64,000 nucleotides of DNA from Nicotiana tabacum (taxonomy: Eukaryota; Streptophyta; Magnoliopsida; Solanales; Solanaceae), in NCBI RefSeq assembly GCF_000715075.1, contig NC_134101.1:26714822-26778821 (forward strand). Direction: 5' to 3'. Under the pieces are notes generated by a model, which saw nothing but the letters and a program-made list of their open reading frames with translations, was not told where the DNA came from and did not search any database. The position numbers and the translations under genes are program-made. Below, piece by piece: positions 1 to 11,063 of the stretch (positions within the stretch are counted from its first letter, which is position 1; each line of letters begins with the position of its first letter).

Positions 1-186
1 ATAAGACTAAAGTTTCAAGTGAGTTCGCATAAGACCTAAATTCCATTGAGCATAACTCTCATTATACGAAGTGTTATATGGTTTATTACCTATAAAATGA
101 AATATCTTTGAGTCTAGTTTCTAACGCTTCAAACCGTTCATCATTTGGACATTCCTATAAGAAGTTATGACCATATTACCAAAGGC

Positions 187-345
187 TGGCGGAGGAGCCT
201 GCGGATGCGAAGCATCCGAGGCCGCGTCCGAAAGAGAGGCTGGCAGTGAAGTGCTGCCATAGCGTCCAGGTCCGCATCCGAACTTCAAAGAGGAGTGAAG
301 TGGGGATGCGAAGCATCCAGGGCCGCATCCGAAACCCAGAAATCT
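187..345 (+). repeat. CpG-rich inverted-repeat block upstream of the LTR TATA box
   Basis: The block holds repeated GCGGATGCG, GGATGCGAAGCATCC (an inverted repeat around GAA) and GCCGCATCCG motifs, CpG-rich against AT-rich surroundings, and ends six bases before the TATA box. The 3' LTR carries the same block at 6720-6880. The position suggests a promoter-proximal regulatory or methylation-sensitive element, which is inference. Confidence 0.7.
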
Positions 346-350
346 GGGCC

Positions 351-358
351 TATAAATA
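351..358 (+). promoter_or_regulatory. TATA box of T1 5' LTR
   Basis: TATAAATA lies directly after the CpG-rich block and is the expected core promoter of the LTR. The 3' LTR copy is at 6886-6893. Confidence 0.7.
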
Positions 359-1437
359 CAAGGTCGGGGAAGGGGGATATTTTGAGTATTTAAGGGTTAG
401 GGTTCTTGAGGTGAAGGGATGATTTTGAGCTCAAATCAAGTCCAATCAACCAAGGTAAGCTGTTAATAATGTTTTGGGTTGATTATTACTCAATATACAT
501 GATTTCTAACATCATTCTTACATCCAAATACAAGATTTCATCATCAAATCCTCAAGAACACAAAAATCACCAAAGTTGTGATTTTTCAAGATTGATCTAC
601 TAGAGGTAATTCCAATGCTTCAAACTCGTTTATTATGAGTAGTTAGAAGTATTTGAAGCATTTGTTACAAGTTTTAATGGCTGAAAGATTGGATTATAAA
701 ACTCTAGTTCATGGCATGAATAGTACTTTTGAGAAAATAAGAGAGAAGGTGAATGGTAATCTTGGCGATGAAATTTATGAAACTATGGAATGGGTTACTA
801 ATGTTGGTCACAATGGATGTTGATATTGTAGATTGAAGTTGCTTAGTATAGTAGATCGTTGTATTATCATTAAGGGATGAATTTCAGTTTCGGATCATTG
901 GCATTGAATTGAGGAGACAAGAAAGCATTCAAAGGTGGATACGCACGGAGTGGAAATTTCCTGAGTATTGATTAGCTTGCTCGACGTTGGGTTCATCTTG
1001 TTGAGGTAAGTAACGATTGTAAATCTAGTACTGAGGGTATGAAACCCCGAATTTTGTATCATTCTATTATTTTGAAGTGACGCACATGCTAGGTGACGGG
1101 CGTGTGGGCGTGCACTATTGGGGATTTGTGACTTGGTCCGTCCCGTGGCAACTGTAAAGTTGCATACTTTATTGAAACCATTTGATACTTATATGTTTTA
1201 GAAAGAATTTCTGTAAATTGGGCTGAATGCCATGTTTGGGCCTTGCACCAATACTGTATGGACCCTTAGGGGTTGTTTCTTACCATCCTCTCATTATTTT
1301 CGATTGAAAATTTATACTCAGTCATGTTTATACTTGTTTACCGCATAACTCAGTTTTATGATTCTATTTTGATGCATATAAATATTTTGGGCCGAATGCC
1401 CTGTTTTACTGAAATGCCCGAGTGGCTTGAGATATTT

Positions 1438-1583
1438 ATGACTGAGTGAGGCCGGGGGCCTGATTTGTGAGGATGAGTGTGGATCGGGGCTGCCCGCCTG
1501 CAGCATACTTATGACTGAGTGAGGCCGTGGGCCTGATTTGTGAGGATGAGTGTGGATCGGGGCTGCCCGCCTGCAGCATACTT
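1438..1583 (+). repeat. Two tandem 73-bp units in the T1 5' LTR
   Basis: Units start at 1438 and 1511 (ATGACTGAGTGAGGCC) and each contains GGATCGGGGCTGCCCGCC. The 3' LTR has the same pair at 7964 and 8037. The core resembles, in the opposite strand, the GGCGTGCAACCCGATCC repeats of the LTRs of B and E. Confidence 0.85.
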
Positions 1584-1715
1584 TATTATTATCGCACGTG
1601 AGTTGTCCGTGCAGCTTATAGTGCTTGGGCTGAAGGAGTCCCTCCGGAGTCTGTACACACCCCTAGTGAGCGCAGGTACCTACTGAGTGCGAGTGCCGAG
1701 TGCTGAGTGACTGGG

Positions 1716-1805
1716 AGGCAAGAGTAATTGTGAGGTATGCCCGAGTGGCAAGAGTGATTGTGAGGTATGCCCGAGTGGCACGAGTGACTGTGAGGTCTGC
1801 CCGAG
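1716..1805 (+). repeat. 30-bp minisatellite, 3 units (T1 5' LTR)
   Basis: Units begin at 1716, 1746 and 1776 and contain GATTGTGAGGTATGCCCGAG or a close variant. They are contiguous, without spacers, so this is not a CRISPR array. The 3' LTR has four units. Confidence 0.9.
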
Positions 1806-2465
1806 CGGCTGTTTATGATTTCATCATTTTTACTCACATTTGCTGAGCCTTTGTTTGAAAAACTGTTGGAAAAATATCTTTAAATGATTTTTACTAGAAC
1901 CCGGTTTAAACGAGACGATTTGATTCAAACACTGATTTTCAAAGCATGTTGTACTTTAATGAGATTTCATGATATGAACGTTATATGTTTTATTGCTCGT
2001 CACTACTGCTTAGTATTTATTTATCGTTGTTACTTACTGAGTTGGCGTGCTCACGTTACTCCCTGCACCTTGTGTGTAGATTCAGGTATAGCTGGATACG
2101 GTAGCGGTTATTGAGTGTTCTGGTTACAGGTTTTCTTGGAGATAGTAAGGTAGCTGTTTGGCGATCGCAGCCCCTGCTCTTCTCCCTCTTATCTTCCTCT
2201 AGTTGTATTTAGCTATTTTCCAAGCTAAGTTAGCCTTGATATTGTTAGACAGATTATAGTAGATGCTCATGACTAGTGACACCCCGATGTCGGGCTTTTC
2301 TTTTCCGCACTTCTATTTTTATTTGATTTGAACTCTTTAAATGGAGGTTTTTACCTTGAAATTATCTTTGAAATGAAAATATCATTTTGTTTTGGAAATG
2401 AGTCGGCTTGCCTAGTTCCACGATAGGCGCCATCACGACAGGGTTAGTTTTGGGTCGTGATAAGT

Positions 2466-2477
2466 TGGTATCAAGGC
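2466..2477 (+). promoter_or_regulatory. Primer-binding site of T1 (initiator tRNA-Met type, mutated)
   Basis: TGGTATCAAGGC starts four bases after the 5' LTR. The usual plant initiator-Met site reads TGGTATCAGAGC, as in element E, so two positions differ here. The mismatches may impair priming. Confidence 0.75.
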
Positions 2478-5420
2478 TTTAGGTTACATAGGTCTCACGA
2501 GTCATGAGCGGGTTTAGTAGAGTCTTACGGATCGGTACGGAGACGTCTGTACTTATCTTCGAGAGGCTGCAGAACCTTTTAGAAAATCTTCACATTCTTG
2601 AATTCTTTTCGTGCGTTATTGATTCAGCTTGAAGTGTAACTATTTGAATTCCTTCCACGCATTTGTATGCGAATATGAGCGCTCGGTATCAGTTGTGCAT
2701 CGCCGGCTTGTGATTCTATGAACGAGGTTCGAGGTGTGTATTATATGTTTTGGTGATGGGCTAGTCTGGAGGACTTGAGGCCAGGTTTAAACCGTAGTTT
2801 TGGCTCGGTAGCTTCAGTTGTAACCTATACATTTGGACTCATATGTCCGATAATGTCCCTACGAGTGTAATTCGTGGCTCAATGAGCGGTGGAATGGCTT
2901 TGTGTTGAGTATGATGTAACTGCGGGATATGTTAAGGCGATTTGAATGTGACGAGAAGTGTTTCCTTGAAATGTAAAGGAAGGCCATTGGGTGCTTGATT
3001 TTCGTTTTGATGTGACGTACGGTCTCGTGTGTGAATGTTTGAAGGATCTTTCACGTTGTTAAATGTTGGGGCAAATTAAATTCTCACATCTTGTCAATGA
3101 GTTTGGACTCAAGAAGAGTAAGTGATTGTGTATTGTGGTTGCGAATGGGTATTTTTGATGTTGATGGCTCGAGAAAGATGATCTTCGAAGAGACTTAGAG
3201 TCGATAACATTTTATTGGTTAAGGTGTGACAGAGATACATTTCGATTTGATGTAGCAGTTGGGTAGAAAATTATGAGGGAAGACATGACGGGAAGTATTT
3301 CACGGTGGTTGAAGTACTAACAGGTCAAGTAGGAGAAGTAGAGGTTGAGAAGTTTCTTAAAAGAGATGATTTAACCAAAGTAAGAGTGGCAAATTAGCAT
3401 ATGAATTCACTAGTAGGGTAGTCGTGCGCCTTGAGGAAGTGTAGGATGGCTTGGAATCGTGTTAGTATGTGAATAGGCATGCAGACTCTATTTGGAGTGA
3501 TGGTTAGTGTACAAAGGTAAATTGAATATGGCAGAAAGGAGTGTGTTTGAAATGAATAGAGGCGTGGAGATCTGATTATCGTGTCATGTGCAATATGACT
3601 TGAGTTCGGAAGGTATTGTTGATGTACAGTTGATGTCAATAGGGAAAGTACAGACTTATACAGATGGTGGGCGAGCATGAACTCAGGAGAATTTACGGAT
3701 TTAGTGGTCGTTGCACTCAGTGCAGTGTCATTAGAAGATGTCGGTAAGGAATTCCACATATGGGTTATCTCCTGTGTGCAGCTAGCGGTGGTTTGATGTT
3801 GATGAAACTTTTGTGAGGAATATTACTTGCTACCCGGTAGGAGGTCGCGTGTGTGATTTTGGCTGGAGATTCAGAATATTCATGATAGGCTTAATAAAAG
3901 ACTTCGAGAAGTCTGGCAGGTTAATGGTGCGAGACCTTGGTAATTGAGAAGGAGAAATCCTTATGGATTCTAATTTTATATAATTGCAGCTTAAGGCTAA
4001 GTGGGGGAGTCTGCTACCGAGGAGTTGATTGCACGGTTATGGGTCATATTAGTTTCGGTTCGGGGTATGATCGGTTATTTGTGTACTTATGACGTGGCTA
4101 GAATTTATAGGTGCTTCGTGGCAATGCTCCCGGATTTTGCAACTTGTGTGGCTTGGTGAAGTTAGAGGAATTCGGTTCAGAGAGCTTGATTATGTGCAAA
4201 TGGATTTTAAAGTGTTCATGATGGGTTCTACCGTGGTTTAAACCGGATAATTTCTACCGATGTACGGAGCGGGCTATGTGTTATGATTTTCTCCTAGAAA
4301 GAAGCAAGAAAAAGGTTTCTGACTAATAAGGTATGTAATTGCTAGTGACTCAGAGTTGATAATGGAATTCTTATGCTTGTCACATGATGGCATAATAGAT
4401 GTGGTGTGTTGTGCGGGAATAGGATTTACATGTACCAGGTCACAGTTCAATTTTGAAGGAAAGGACATAAATTCTTAGGCAGCATGAACGGTTTCCGATG
4501 ACTAGGTAAATGATATTACAATCTGGTATAGCTTGATGAGAGTGTACATTTCAGAAGGAGCAGATTGTTTCAGGGTTGTGGATTGTGAAGTTGTGGACGG
4601 AGCTAGCTAGATGATAGAAGGTATTATGATTCCGTCATTGTGGACTTTCGGAGGTTGTTTATCTATTGGTGGCTGACCATAGTTGATTTGGGGCCTATTG
4701 GTAGGCCCAATTAGGATGTGTATTCTACACCGAACCGGATTTATTGGCTCCATACTGCTATTATTGAAGGATGTGCCATTCGGTTGATGTGAGGCTTATT
4801 CGTGCTCTGAAATGATCGGTGAGTTACTCTTCTAGGCTACGAGGAGTTGGGATTCGTGGTTATATGCACATATGGTGCGGTTCTATTGTGGCCTTATAGC
4901 GGAATTTGAGCGAGAATAGCATTGGATATTGCTTAGTTGATAACGTATTGGTCGTGTTCTTTCGGGTTTTATGTGGCATGGTGTCGTTTGCTTATCTGTG
5001 GTTATGGTAATGCACTTTGGGTACTTGATGTCGAATTGCGCATGGTTATTGATTTTTAACAAGGTGACTTGAGGTGTTTCATATGGACTAGTATTTGGAT
5101 AGGGTCGCGTATTGCAGTAGAGTTATGTGAAAATATGATCCCTCGTGTAAGATTCGTGTGTTATGGTTCTGCGGTGTGTGATGGGTTCTTAGCATTGCGT
5201 CGGGGTGGTACTCGTCGAGCTTGTAGAATGGTTCTCCTGTTTGGGTCATTGTTATGATTGGGTACATTTAGAATGTTGCTATCTGGTGCACGGATTGCAC
5301 GAGTTGTGGCTTTAGATTGTATTGATGTGTCATGTCATTAGAGTGGTCGTGTTGGATGAGACGAGGTCATTGGGCCTAGAATGGATGCTATCAGATTTGA
5401 TTGTGGTATAATTGGGAGGA
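2478..5420 (+). other. Conserved non-coding internal domain of T1
   Basis: This 2.9-kb stretch has no long ORF and no recognisable gag or pol motif in any frame. It is nevertheless clearly alignable, reverse-complemented, with 58176-61473 of element E: for example the segments near 2500-2800 match 61150-61470, and 4740-4930 match 58680-58860. By eye similarity is roughly three quarters, with small indels. Homology stops near 5420, where T1 switches to integrase sequence. Such a shared non-coding interior is typical of non-autonomous large retrotransposon derivatives. Small ORFs here, for example at 5069-5257, show no family resemblance. Confidence 0.8.
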
Positions 5421-6070
5421 GGTGTAGATCTCCGGTTGGATGGTTTGAGCCAGGTGAGGCTAGGCTCTTAGGTACAGACTTGGTCCAGGACGCATTAGAT
5501 AAGGTGAAATTAATTCAGGAGCGGCTTCGCACGGCGCAATCTAGGCAGAAGAGCTACATGGATAGGAAGGTCCGTGATGTGTCTTTTATGGTTGGGGAGA
5601 AGGTTTTGCTGAAGGTATCACACATGAAGGGTGTTACGAGGTTTGGGAAGAGGGCCAAGTTGAGCCCCCGGTTCATTGGGCCTTTTGAGGTGCTTCAGAG
5701 GATAGGAGAGGTGGCTTATAAGCTTGCCTTGCCACCCAGCTTGTCGAGTGTGCATCCAGTGTTTCATGTTTCCATGCTCCGGAAGTATATTGGAGATCCG
5801 TCCCATGTTTTGGATTTCAGCACGGTTCAGTTAGAGGGTGATATGACTTATGATGTGGAGCCGATGGCTATTTTGGATCGGCAGGTTCGAAGGTTGAGGT
5901 TAAAGGATATAGCTTCAGTGAAGGTACAATGGAGAGGTCAGCTTGTGGAGGAGGCCACTTGGGAGACCGAGCGGGAGATGCGGAGCAGATATCTACGCCT
6001 ATTCGAGACTCCAGGTATGTTTCTAGACCCGTTCGAGGACGAACAGATGTTTAAGAGTGGGAGGATGTAA
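5381..6070 (+). CDS. Integrase C-terminal domain with chromodomain-like tail (fragment, open frame)
   Basis: The 229-codon frame is uninterrupted. Residues 1-12 come from the non-coding interior; integrase-like sequence begins at about residue 13 ([15 protein letters not shown]). Then follow the integrase C-terminal segments: [56 protein letters not shown], and the chromodomain-like [13 protein letters not shown]...VEEATWETE near residues 170-205. These are hallmarks of Tekay/Del chromoviruses. In full elements this domain helps DNA binding and targeting to chromatin after the zinc-finger and DDE core, both absent here. The apparent ATG is fortuitous, so an independent protein is doubtful. 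The stop codon overlaps the start of the 3' LTR. The open frame despite loss of all other pol domains suggests recent acquisition or chance. Confidence 0.85.
   Translation: MDAIRFDCGIIGRRCRSPVGWFEPGEARLLGTDLVQDALDKVKLIQERLRTAQSRQKSYMDRKVRDVSFMVGEKVLLKVSHMKGVTRFGKRAKLSPRFIGPFEVLQRIGEVAYKLALPPSLSSVHPVFHVSMLRKYIGDPSHVLDFSTVQLEGDMTYDVEPMAILDRQVRRLRLKDIASVKVQWRGQLVEEATWETEREMRSRYLRLFETPGMFLDPFEDEQMFKSGRM
6053..6065 (+). promoter_or_regulatory. Polypurine tract of T1
   Basis: AAGAGTGGGAGGA directly precedes the 3' LTR start (TGTAACG). The preceding ~30 bp (TTCGAGGACGAA...TTTAAG) are shared with the same position in element E. Confidence 0.85.
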
Positions 6071-9019
6071 CGACCCAGCCGGTCGTTTCGAGAGTTGTAA
6101 CCCTGTTTTCCCCATTCCTACTTCTTTTTGTGTTATTCAACTATATTATGTTATATCGGGTTAGTTGTTTCGAGTCCGGAAGGAACTCGGAGTGAAACGA
6201 GACACTTAGTCTCATAATTAAAAATTTTAAGTTAGAAAAGTGGACCGGATATGGACCTATATGTAAATTACCTCAGATTTGAATTTTTATGATTTTAATA
6301 GTTCCATATAGTGATTTTGGGCTTACGAGCGTATCCGCAAAATTATTTGGGAGTCCGTAGAGGAATTAGGCTTGAATTGGGATGAAATTCATGGTTTTAG
6401 CGTTGTTTGAGGTGATTTGAGGATGCAACTAAGTTTGTATGATATTTTAGGACTTGTTGGTATATTTGGTTAAGGTCCCGAGGGGCTCGGGACGATTTCG
6501 GATGGTTAATGAGAAGTTTGGAAGTTGAAAATTTCATAAGACTAAAGTTTCAAGTGAGTTCGCATAAGACCTAAATTCCATTGAGCATAACTCTCATTAT
6601 ACGAAGTGTTATATGGTTTATTACCTATAAAATGAAAGATCTTTGAGTCTAGTTTCTAACGCTTCAAACCGTTCGTTATTTGGACATTCCTATAAGAAGT
6701 TATGACCAAATTACCAAAGGCTGGCGGAGGAGCCTGCGGATGCGAAGCATCCGAGGCCGCGTCCGAAAGAGAGGCTGGCAATGAAGTGCTGCCACAGCAT
6801 CCAGGTCCGCATCCGAACTTCAAAGAGGAGTGAAGTGGGGATGCGAAGCATCTAGGGCCGCATCCGAAACCCAGAAATCTGGGCCTATAAATACAAGGTC
6901 AGGGAAGGGGGATATTTTGAGTATTTGGGGGTTAGGGTTCTTGAGGTGAAGGGACGATTTTGAGCTCAAATCAAGTCCAATCAACCAAGGTAAGCTGTTA
7001 ATGATGTTTTGGGTTGATTATTACTCAATATACATGATTTCTAACATCATTCTTACATCCAAATACAAGATTTCATCATCAAATCCTCAAGAACACAAAA
7101 ATCACCAAAGTTGTGATTTTTCAAGATTGATCTACTAGAGGTAATTCCAATGCTTCAAACTCGTTTATTATGAGTAGTTAGAAGTATTTATTACAAGTTT
7201 TAATGGTTGAAAGATTGGATTATAAAACTCTAGTTCATGGCATGAATAGTACTTTTGAGAAAATAAGAGAGAAGGTGAATGGTAATCTTGGCGATGAAAT
7301 TTATGAAACTATGGAATGGGTTACTAATGTTGGTCCCAATGGATGTTGATATTGTAGATTGAAGTTGCTTAGTATAGTAGATCGTTGTATTATCATTAAG
7401 GGATGAATTTCATTTTCGGATCGTTGGCATTGAATTGAGGAGACAAGAAAGCATTCAGAGGTGGATACGCACGGAGTGGAAATTTCCTGAGTATTGATTA
7501 GCTTGCTCGACGTTGGTTTCATCTTGTTGAGGTAAGTAACGATTGTAAATCTAGTCCTGAGGGTATGAAACCCCAGATTTTGTATCATTCCATTATTTTG
7601 AAGTGACACACATGCTATGTGACGGGCGTGTGGGCGTGCACTGTTGGGGATTTGTGACTTGGTCCGTCCCGTAGCAACTGTAAAGTTGCATACTTTGTTG
7701 AAACCATTTGATACTTATATGTTTTAGAAAGAATTTCTGTAAATTGGGTTGAATGCCATGTTTGGGCCTTGCGCCAATGCTGTATGGACCCTTAGGGGCC
7801 ATTTCTTACCATCCTCTCATTGTTTTCGATTGAAAATCTATACTCAGTCATGTTTATACTTGTTTACCGCATAACTCAGTTTTATGACTCTTTTTTGATG
7901 CATATAAATGTTTTGGGCTGAATGCCCTGTTTTACTGAAATGCCCGAGTGGCTTGAGATATTTATGGCTGAGTGAGGCCGAGGGCCTGATTTGTGAGGAT
8001 GAGTGTGGATCGGGGCTGCCCGCCTGCAACATACTTATGACTGAGTGTGGCCGAGGGCCTGATTTATGAGGATGAGTGTGGATCGGGGCTGCCCGCCTGG
8101 AGCATACTTTATTATTATCGCACGTAAGTTGTCCGTGTAGATTATAGAGCTTTGGCTAAAGGAGCCCCTCCGGAGTCTGTACACACCCCTAGTGAGCGCA
8201 GGTACCTACTGAGTGCGAGTGCCGAGTGCTGAGTGACTGGGAGGCAAGAGTGATTGTGAGGTATGCCCGAGTGGCAAGAGTGATTGTGAGGTATGCCCAA
8301 GTGGCAGGAGTGATTGTGAGGTATGCCCAAGTGGCACGAGTGACTGTGAGGTCTGCCCGAGCGGCTGTTTATGATTTCATCATTTTTACTCACATTTGCT
8401 GAGCCTTTATTTGAAAAAACTGTTGGAAAAATATCTTTAAATGATTTTTACTGGAACCTGGTTTAAACGTGACAATTTGATTCAAACACTGATTTTTAAA
8501 GCATGTTGTACTTTACTGATATTTCATGATATGAACGTTATATGCTTTATTGCTCGTCACTACTGCTCAGTATTTATTTATCATTGTTACTTACTGAGTT
8601 GGCGTACTCACGTTACTCCCTGCACCTTGTGTGTAGATTCAGATGTAGCTGGACACGGTAGCGGTTATTGAGTGTTCTGGTTACAGGTTTTCTTGGAGAT
8701 AGTAAGGTAGCTGTTTGGCGATCGCAGCCCTTGCTCTTCTCCCTCTTATCTTATTCTAGTTGTATTTAGCTATTTTTCAGGCTAAGTTAGCCTTGATATT
8801 GTTAGACAGATTATAGTAGATGCTTATGACTAGTGACACCCCGATGTCGGGCTTTTCTTTTCCGCACTTCTATTTTTATTTGATTTGAACTCTTTAAATG
8901 GAGGTTTTTACCTTGAAATTATCTTTGAAATGAAACTATCGTTTTGTTTTGGAAATGAGTCGGCTTGCCTAGTTCCACGATAGGCGCCATCACGACAGGG
9001 TTAGTTTTGGGTCGTGACA
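6066..9019 (+). repeat. 3' LTR of T1 (complete, 2954 bp)
   Basis: Bounded by TG and CA. The CpG block at 6720-6880 and TATA at 6886-6893 repeat those of the 5' LTR. The 73-bp units are at 7964-8109. A four-unit 30-bp minisatellite lies at 8242-8361. After 9019 the sequence changes to LTR B. Confidence 0.93.
8242..8361 (+). repeat. 30-bp minisatellite, 4 units (T1 3' LTR)
   Basis: Units begin at 8242, 8272, 8302 and 8332. The extra unit relative to the 5' LTR is an array-length change after integration, since both LTRs are identical when the element inserts. Confidence 0.9.
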
Positions 9020-11063
9020 ATTGCGGCGTGCAATCCGATCCCCCAAATATTGACTTTTAATAAGTCTGTTGCGGCGTGTAACCCGATCCTCCAATATGTC
9101 TTTTTAATAATTCTTATAAAAGAAATTTCCCCAATAAATGCAATAATTAATATAAAATTATAAGACAACAAGTATACAATAATTATGAAACAAACAATGA
9201 TAAATAGCAAATTATTATGAAAATCAGGAAGAAAATAAGCAGTTTAATATTTAATATGCTAAATGTCAAATAACAATTAAGACACATAATTCAAATAGCA
9301 TGTAACAATTAATGCAGGAATTCAAGAATTAATATTTAACAAAGAATATGAGAGAAATAATTATTATAATAATTAATTCATGATTTAAAACGATTTATGA
9401 TTTTTCAAGTAATTATGCAAACAATTAATTTGACGACGTATAGACACTCGTCACCTCGCCTATACGTCCACATGCATTTCACATAACAAATAGTTTAAAG
9501 GTTCTATTCCCTTAAGTCAAGGTTAACCACGATACTTAACTCGCTTTGTAAATTCCAATCAATTACTTGACCACAGCTTTTTCTTTTAAATTTATCTCCA
9601 AAAGCCTCAAATCTATTCATAAACAATTCATTATACTCAATACGAATCATAGGAATTAATTCCATATGAATTTACTAATTTTCCGGATAAAATTCAAAAT
9701 TTATTAAAATATTCGACAGTGGGACTCACGCCTCAAGTCCCGAAAAAACTTGCGAAATCCAAACACCTATTCCGCTACGAGTCCAACTATACAAAAATTA
9801 CCAAATTCCGATGTCAAATGGACCTTCAAATCTTAATTTTTCTTTTTTGGAAAGTTTTACAAAAATTCAATTTCTTCCATCTAAATCCGAAATAAATGAT
9901 GAATATAGATATAGATTTATGAAATATAATCACTCTTGGCTATAGAAAACTTACCCAATTCAAAGTCGTGAAAAATCCCTTTGAAATCGCCTAAATCCGA
10001 GACTCAAAACTCAAAAATGAGTAAAAATGGCTAACTCCCGATTTTTAAGCACTCTGTCCAGTATTTTTGCACATGCGGACATATTTTCGTACTTGCGGCC
10101 TCGCATTTGCGAGACAAAGCTCGCATTTGCGGAACAGGGCAGCTTGTCCAGTGGCCGCATATGCACCCAAAAATGTCGCACCTGCGATATCGCAGAAGCG
10201 CACTAGTGATCGCAGAAGCGGCTCGTCCATCGCGGATGCGGTTTCGCACCTGCGCTCATTTCTCCGCAGAAGCGGAGCTTGGCAGGGCTGTCCAATGTCG
10301 CAAAAGCGATTGGAATTCTGCAGGAGCAACCACGCACCTACGCACAAAATGTCGAAGGTGCAACACACCAGAACCAGCACCAGGCAGCAGGTTTCAATTG
10401 CTCTGTGGCTCGTCCAAAACTCATCCGAGCAACTCGGATCCTCATACGAATATTCCAACAAGTCTAGAAACATAATACAGACTTACTCGGGGTTTCAATT
10501 CACTTCAAACAATATCAAAATTACAATTCACACCTCGATTCGAACTTTTAAGTTTGAAACTTTTTAATTTGCAAATCTTATGCCAAAACATATTAAATGA
10601 ATCCGGAATGAATTCAAATTTGGCACATAAGTCATAAATGACATAACGGAGCTATTCAAATTTCCAGAATCAGATTCCGGCTCCGATATCAAAAAGTCAA
10701 CCCAGTGGTCCAACTTGAAAATCTTTAGCCTTTGAATTACTAGTTTCCGTTAAATGGCTATAATTTGAGCTAGGGACCTCCAAATTAAATTTCGGGTATA
10801 CTCCCAAATCTCAAATCACAATACGGACCTACCGGAACTTTCAAAATACTGATCCGAATCCGTTTGCTCAAAATGTTGACCAAAGTCAACTTAGTTGAGT
10901 TTTAAGGCTCTATTTCACATTTTATTCTATTTTTCACATAAAAATTTTTCAAAAAATTTTACGAACTGCGCACGCTAGTCGAGAAATACTAATTAGTACT
11001 TTTCGAGGTCTTAGAACACATAATTACTTATTAAATTTAAAGATAACATTTTGGGTTATCACA
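9020..11063 (-). repeat. 3' LTR of element B (cut by T1)
   Basis: Its start, TGTGATAACCC on the minus strand, follows the polypurine remnant. The segment 10595-11063 is duplicated at 12658-13127, which proves LTR identity. A CpG-rich block of GCAGAAGCG and GCGGATGCGG motifs lies at 10060-10350. GGCGTGCAATCCGATCC-type motifs occur twice at 9023-9090. ORFs across 10031-10567 on both strands are products of the CpG-rich block and not genes. Confidence 0.85.

Larger units (their letters stand above)
1..2462 (+). repeat. 5' LTR of T1 (partial)
   Basis: It matches the 3' LTR almost throughout and ends GTCGTGATA where the 3' copy has GTCGTGACA. Relative to the 3' LTR it carries about 10 extra bases near 650-660 and has one fewer unit in the 30-bp minisatellite. 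It contains a CpG-rich block, a TATA box and two short tandem repeats, listed separately. ORFs on its minus strand only reflect those repeats. Confidence 0.92.
1..9019 (+). mobile_element. LTR retrotransposon T1 (Tekay/Del-like, mostly non-coding), 5' LTR cut by window edge
   Basis: Positions 1-2462 recur at about 6537-9019 in the same orientation, which defines two LTRs. The complete 3' LTR starts TGTAACGACC at 6066 and ends GTCGTGACA at 9019. A primer-binding site follows the 5' LTR and a polypurine tract precedes the 3' LTR. The internal region is only about 3.6 kb, against roughly 5 kb or more in an autonomous chromovirus. It lacks gag, protease, RT, RNase H and the integrase core and keeps only an integrase tail ORF at its 3' end. 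The LTRs differ by scattered substitutions and a few indels, so the insertion is not very recent. About 470 bp of the 5' LTR lie left of the window. Clade placement rests on the integrase tail and LTR style and is inference. Confidence 0.9.

Noticed and set aside
1716..1805. Possible CRISPR-like repeats
   Set aside because: Units are contiguous without spacers, the DNA is plant LTR, and no cas genes exist.
1318..1837. Minus-strand ORFs with HSGIPHN-type repeats in the T1 LTR (also 7844-8393)
   Set aside because: They are translations of the 73-bp and 30-bp tandem repeats within LTRs and have no gene structure.
10031..10567. Overlapping ORFs on both strands
   Set aside because: They arise from the CpG-rich block in the LTR of B, with no family similarity in any frame.
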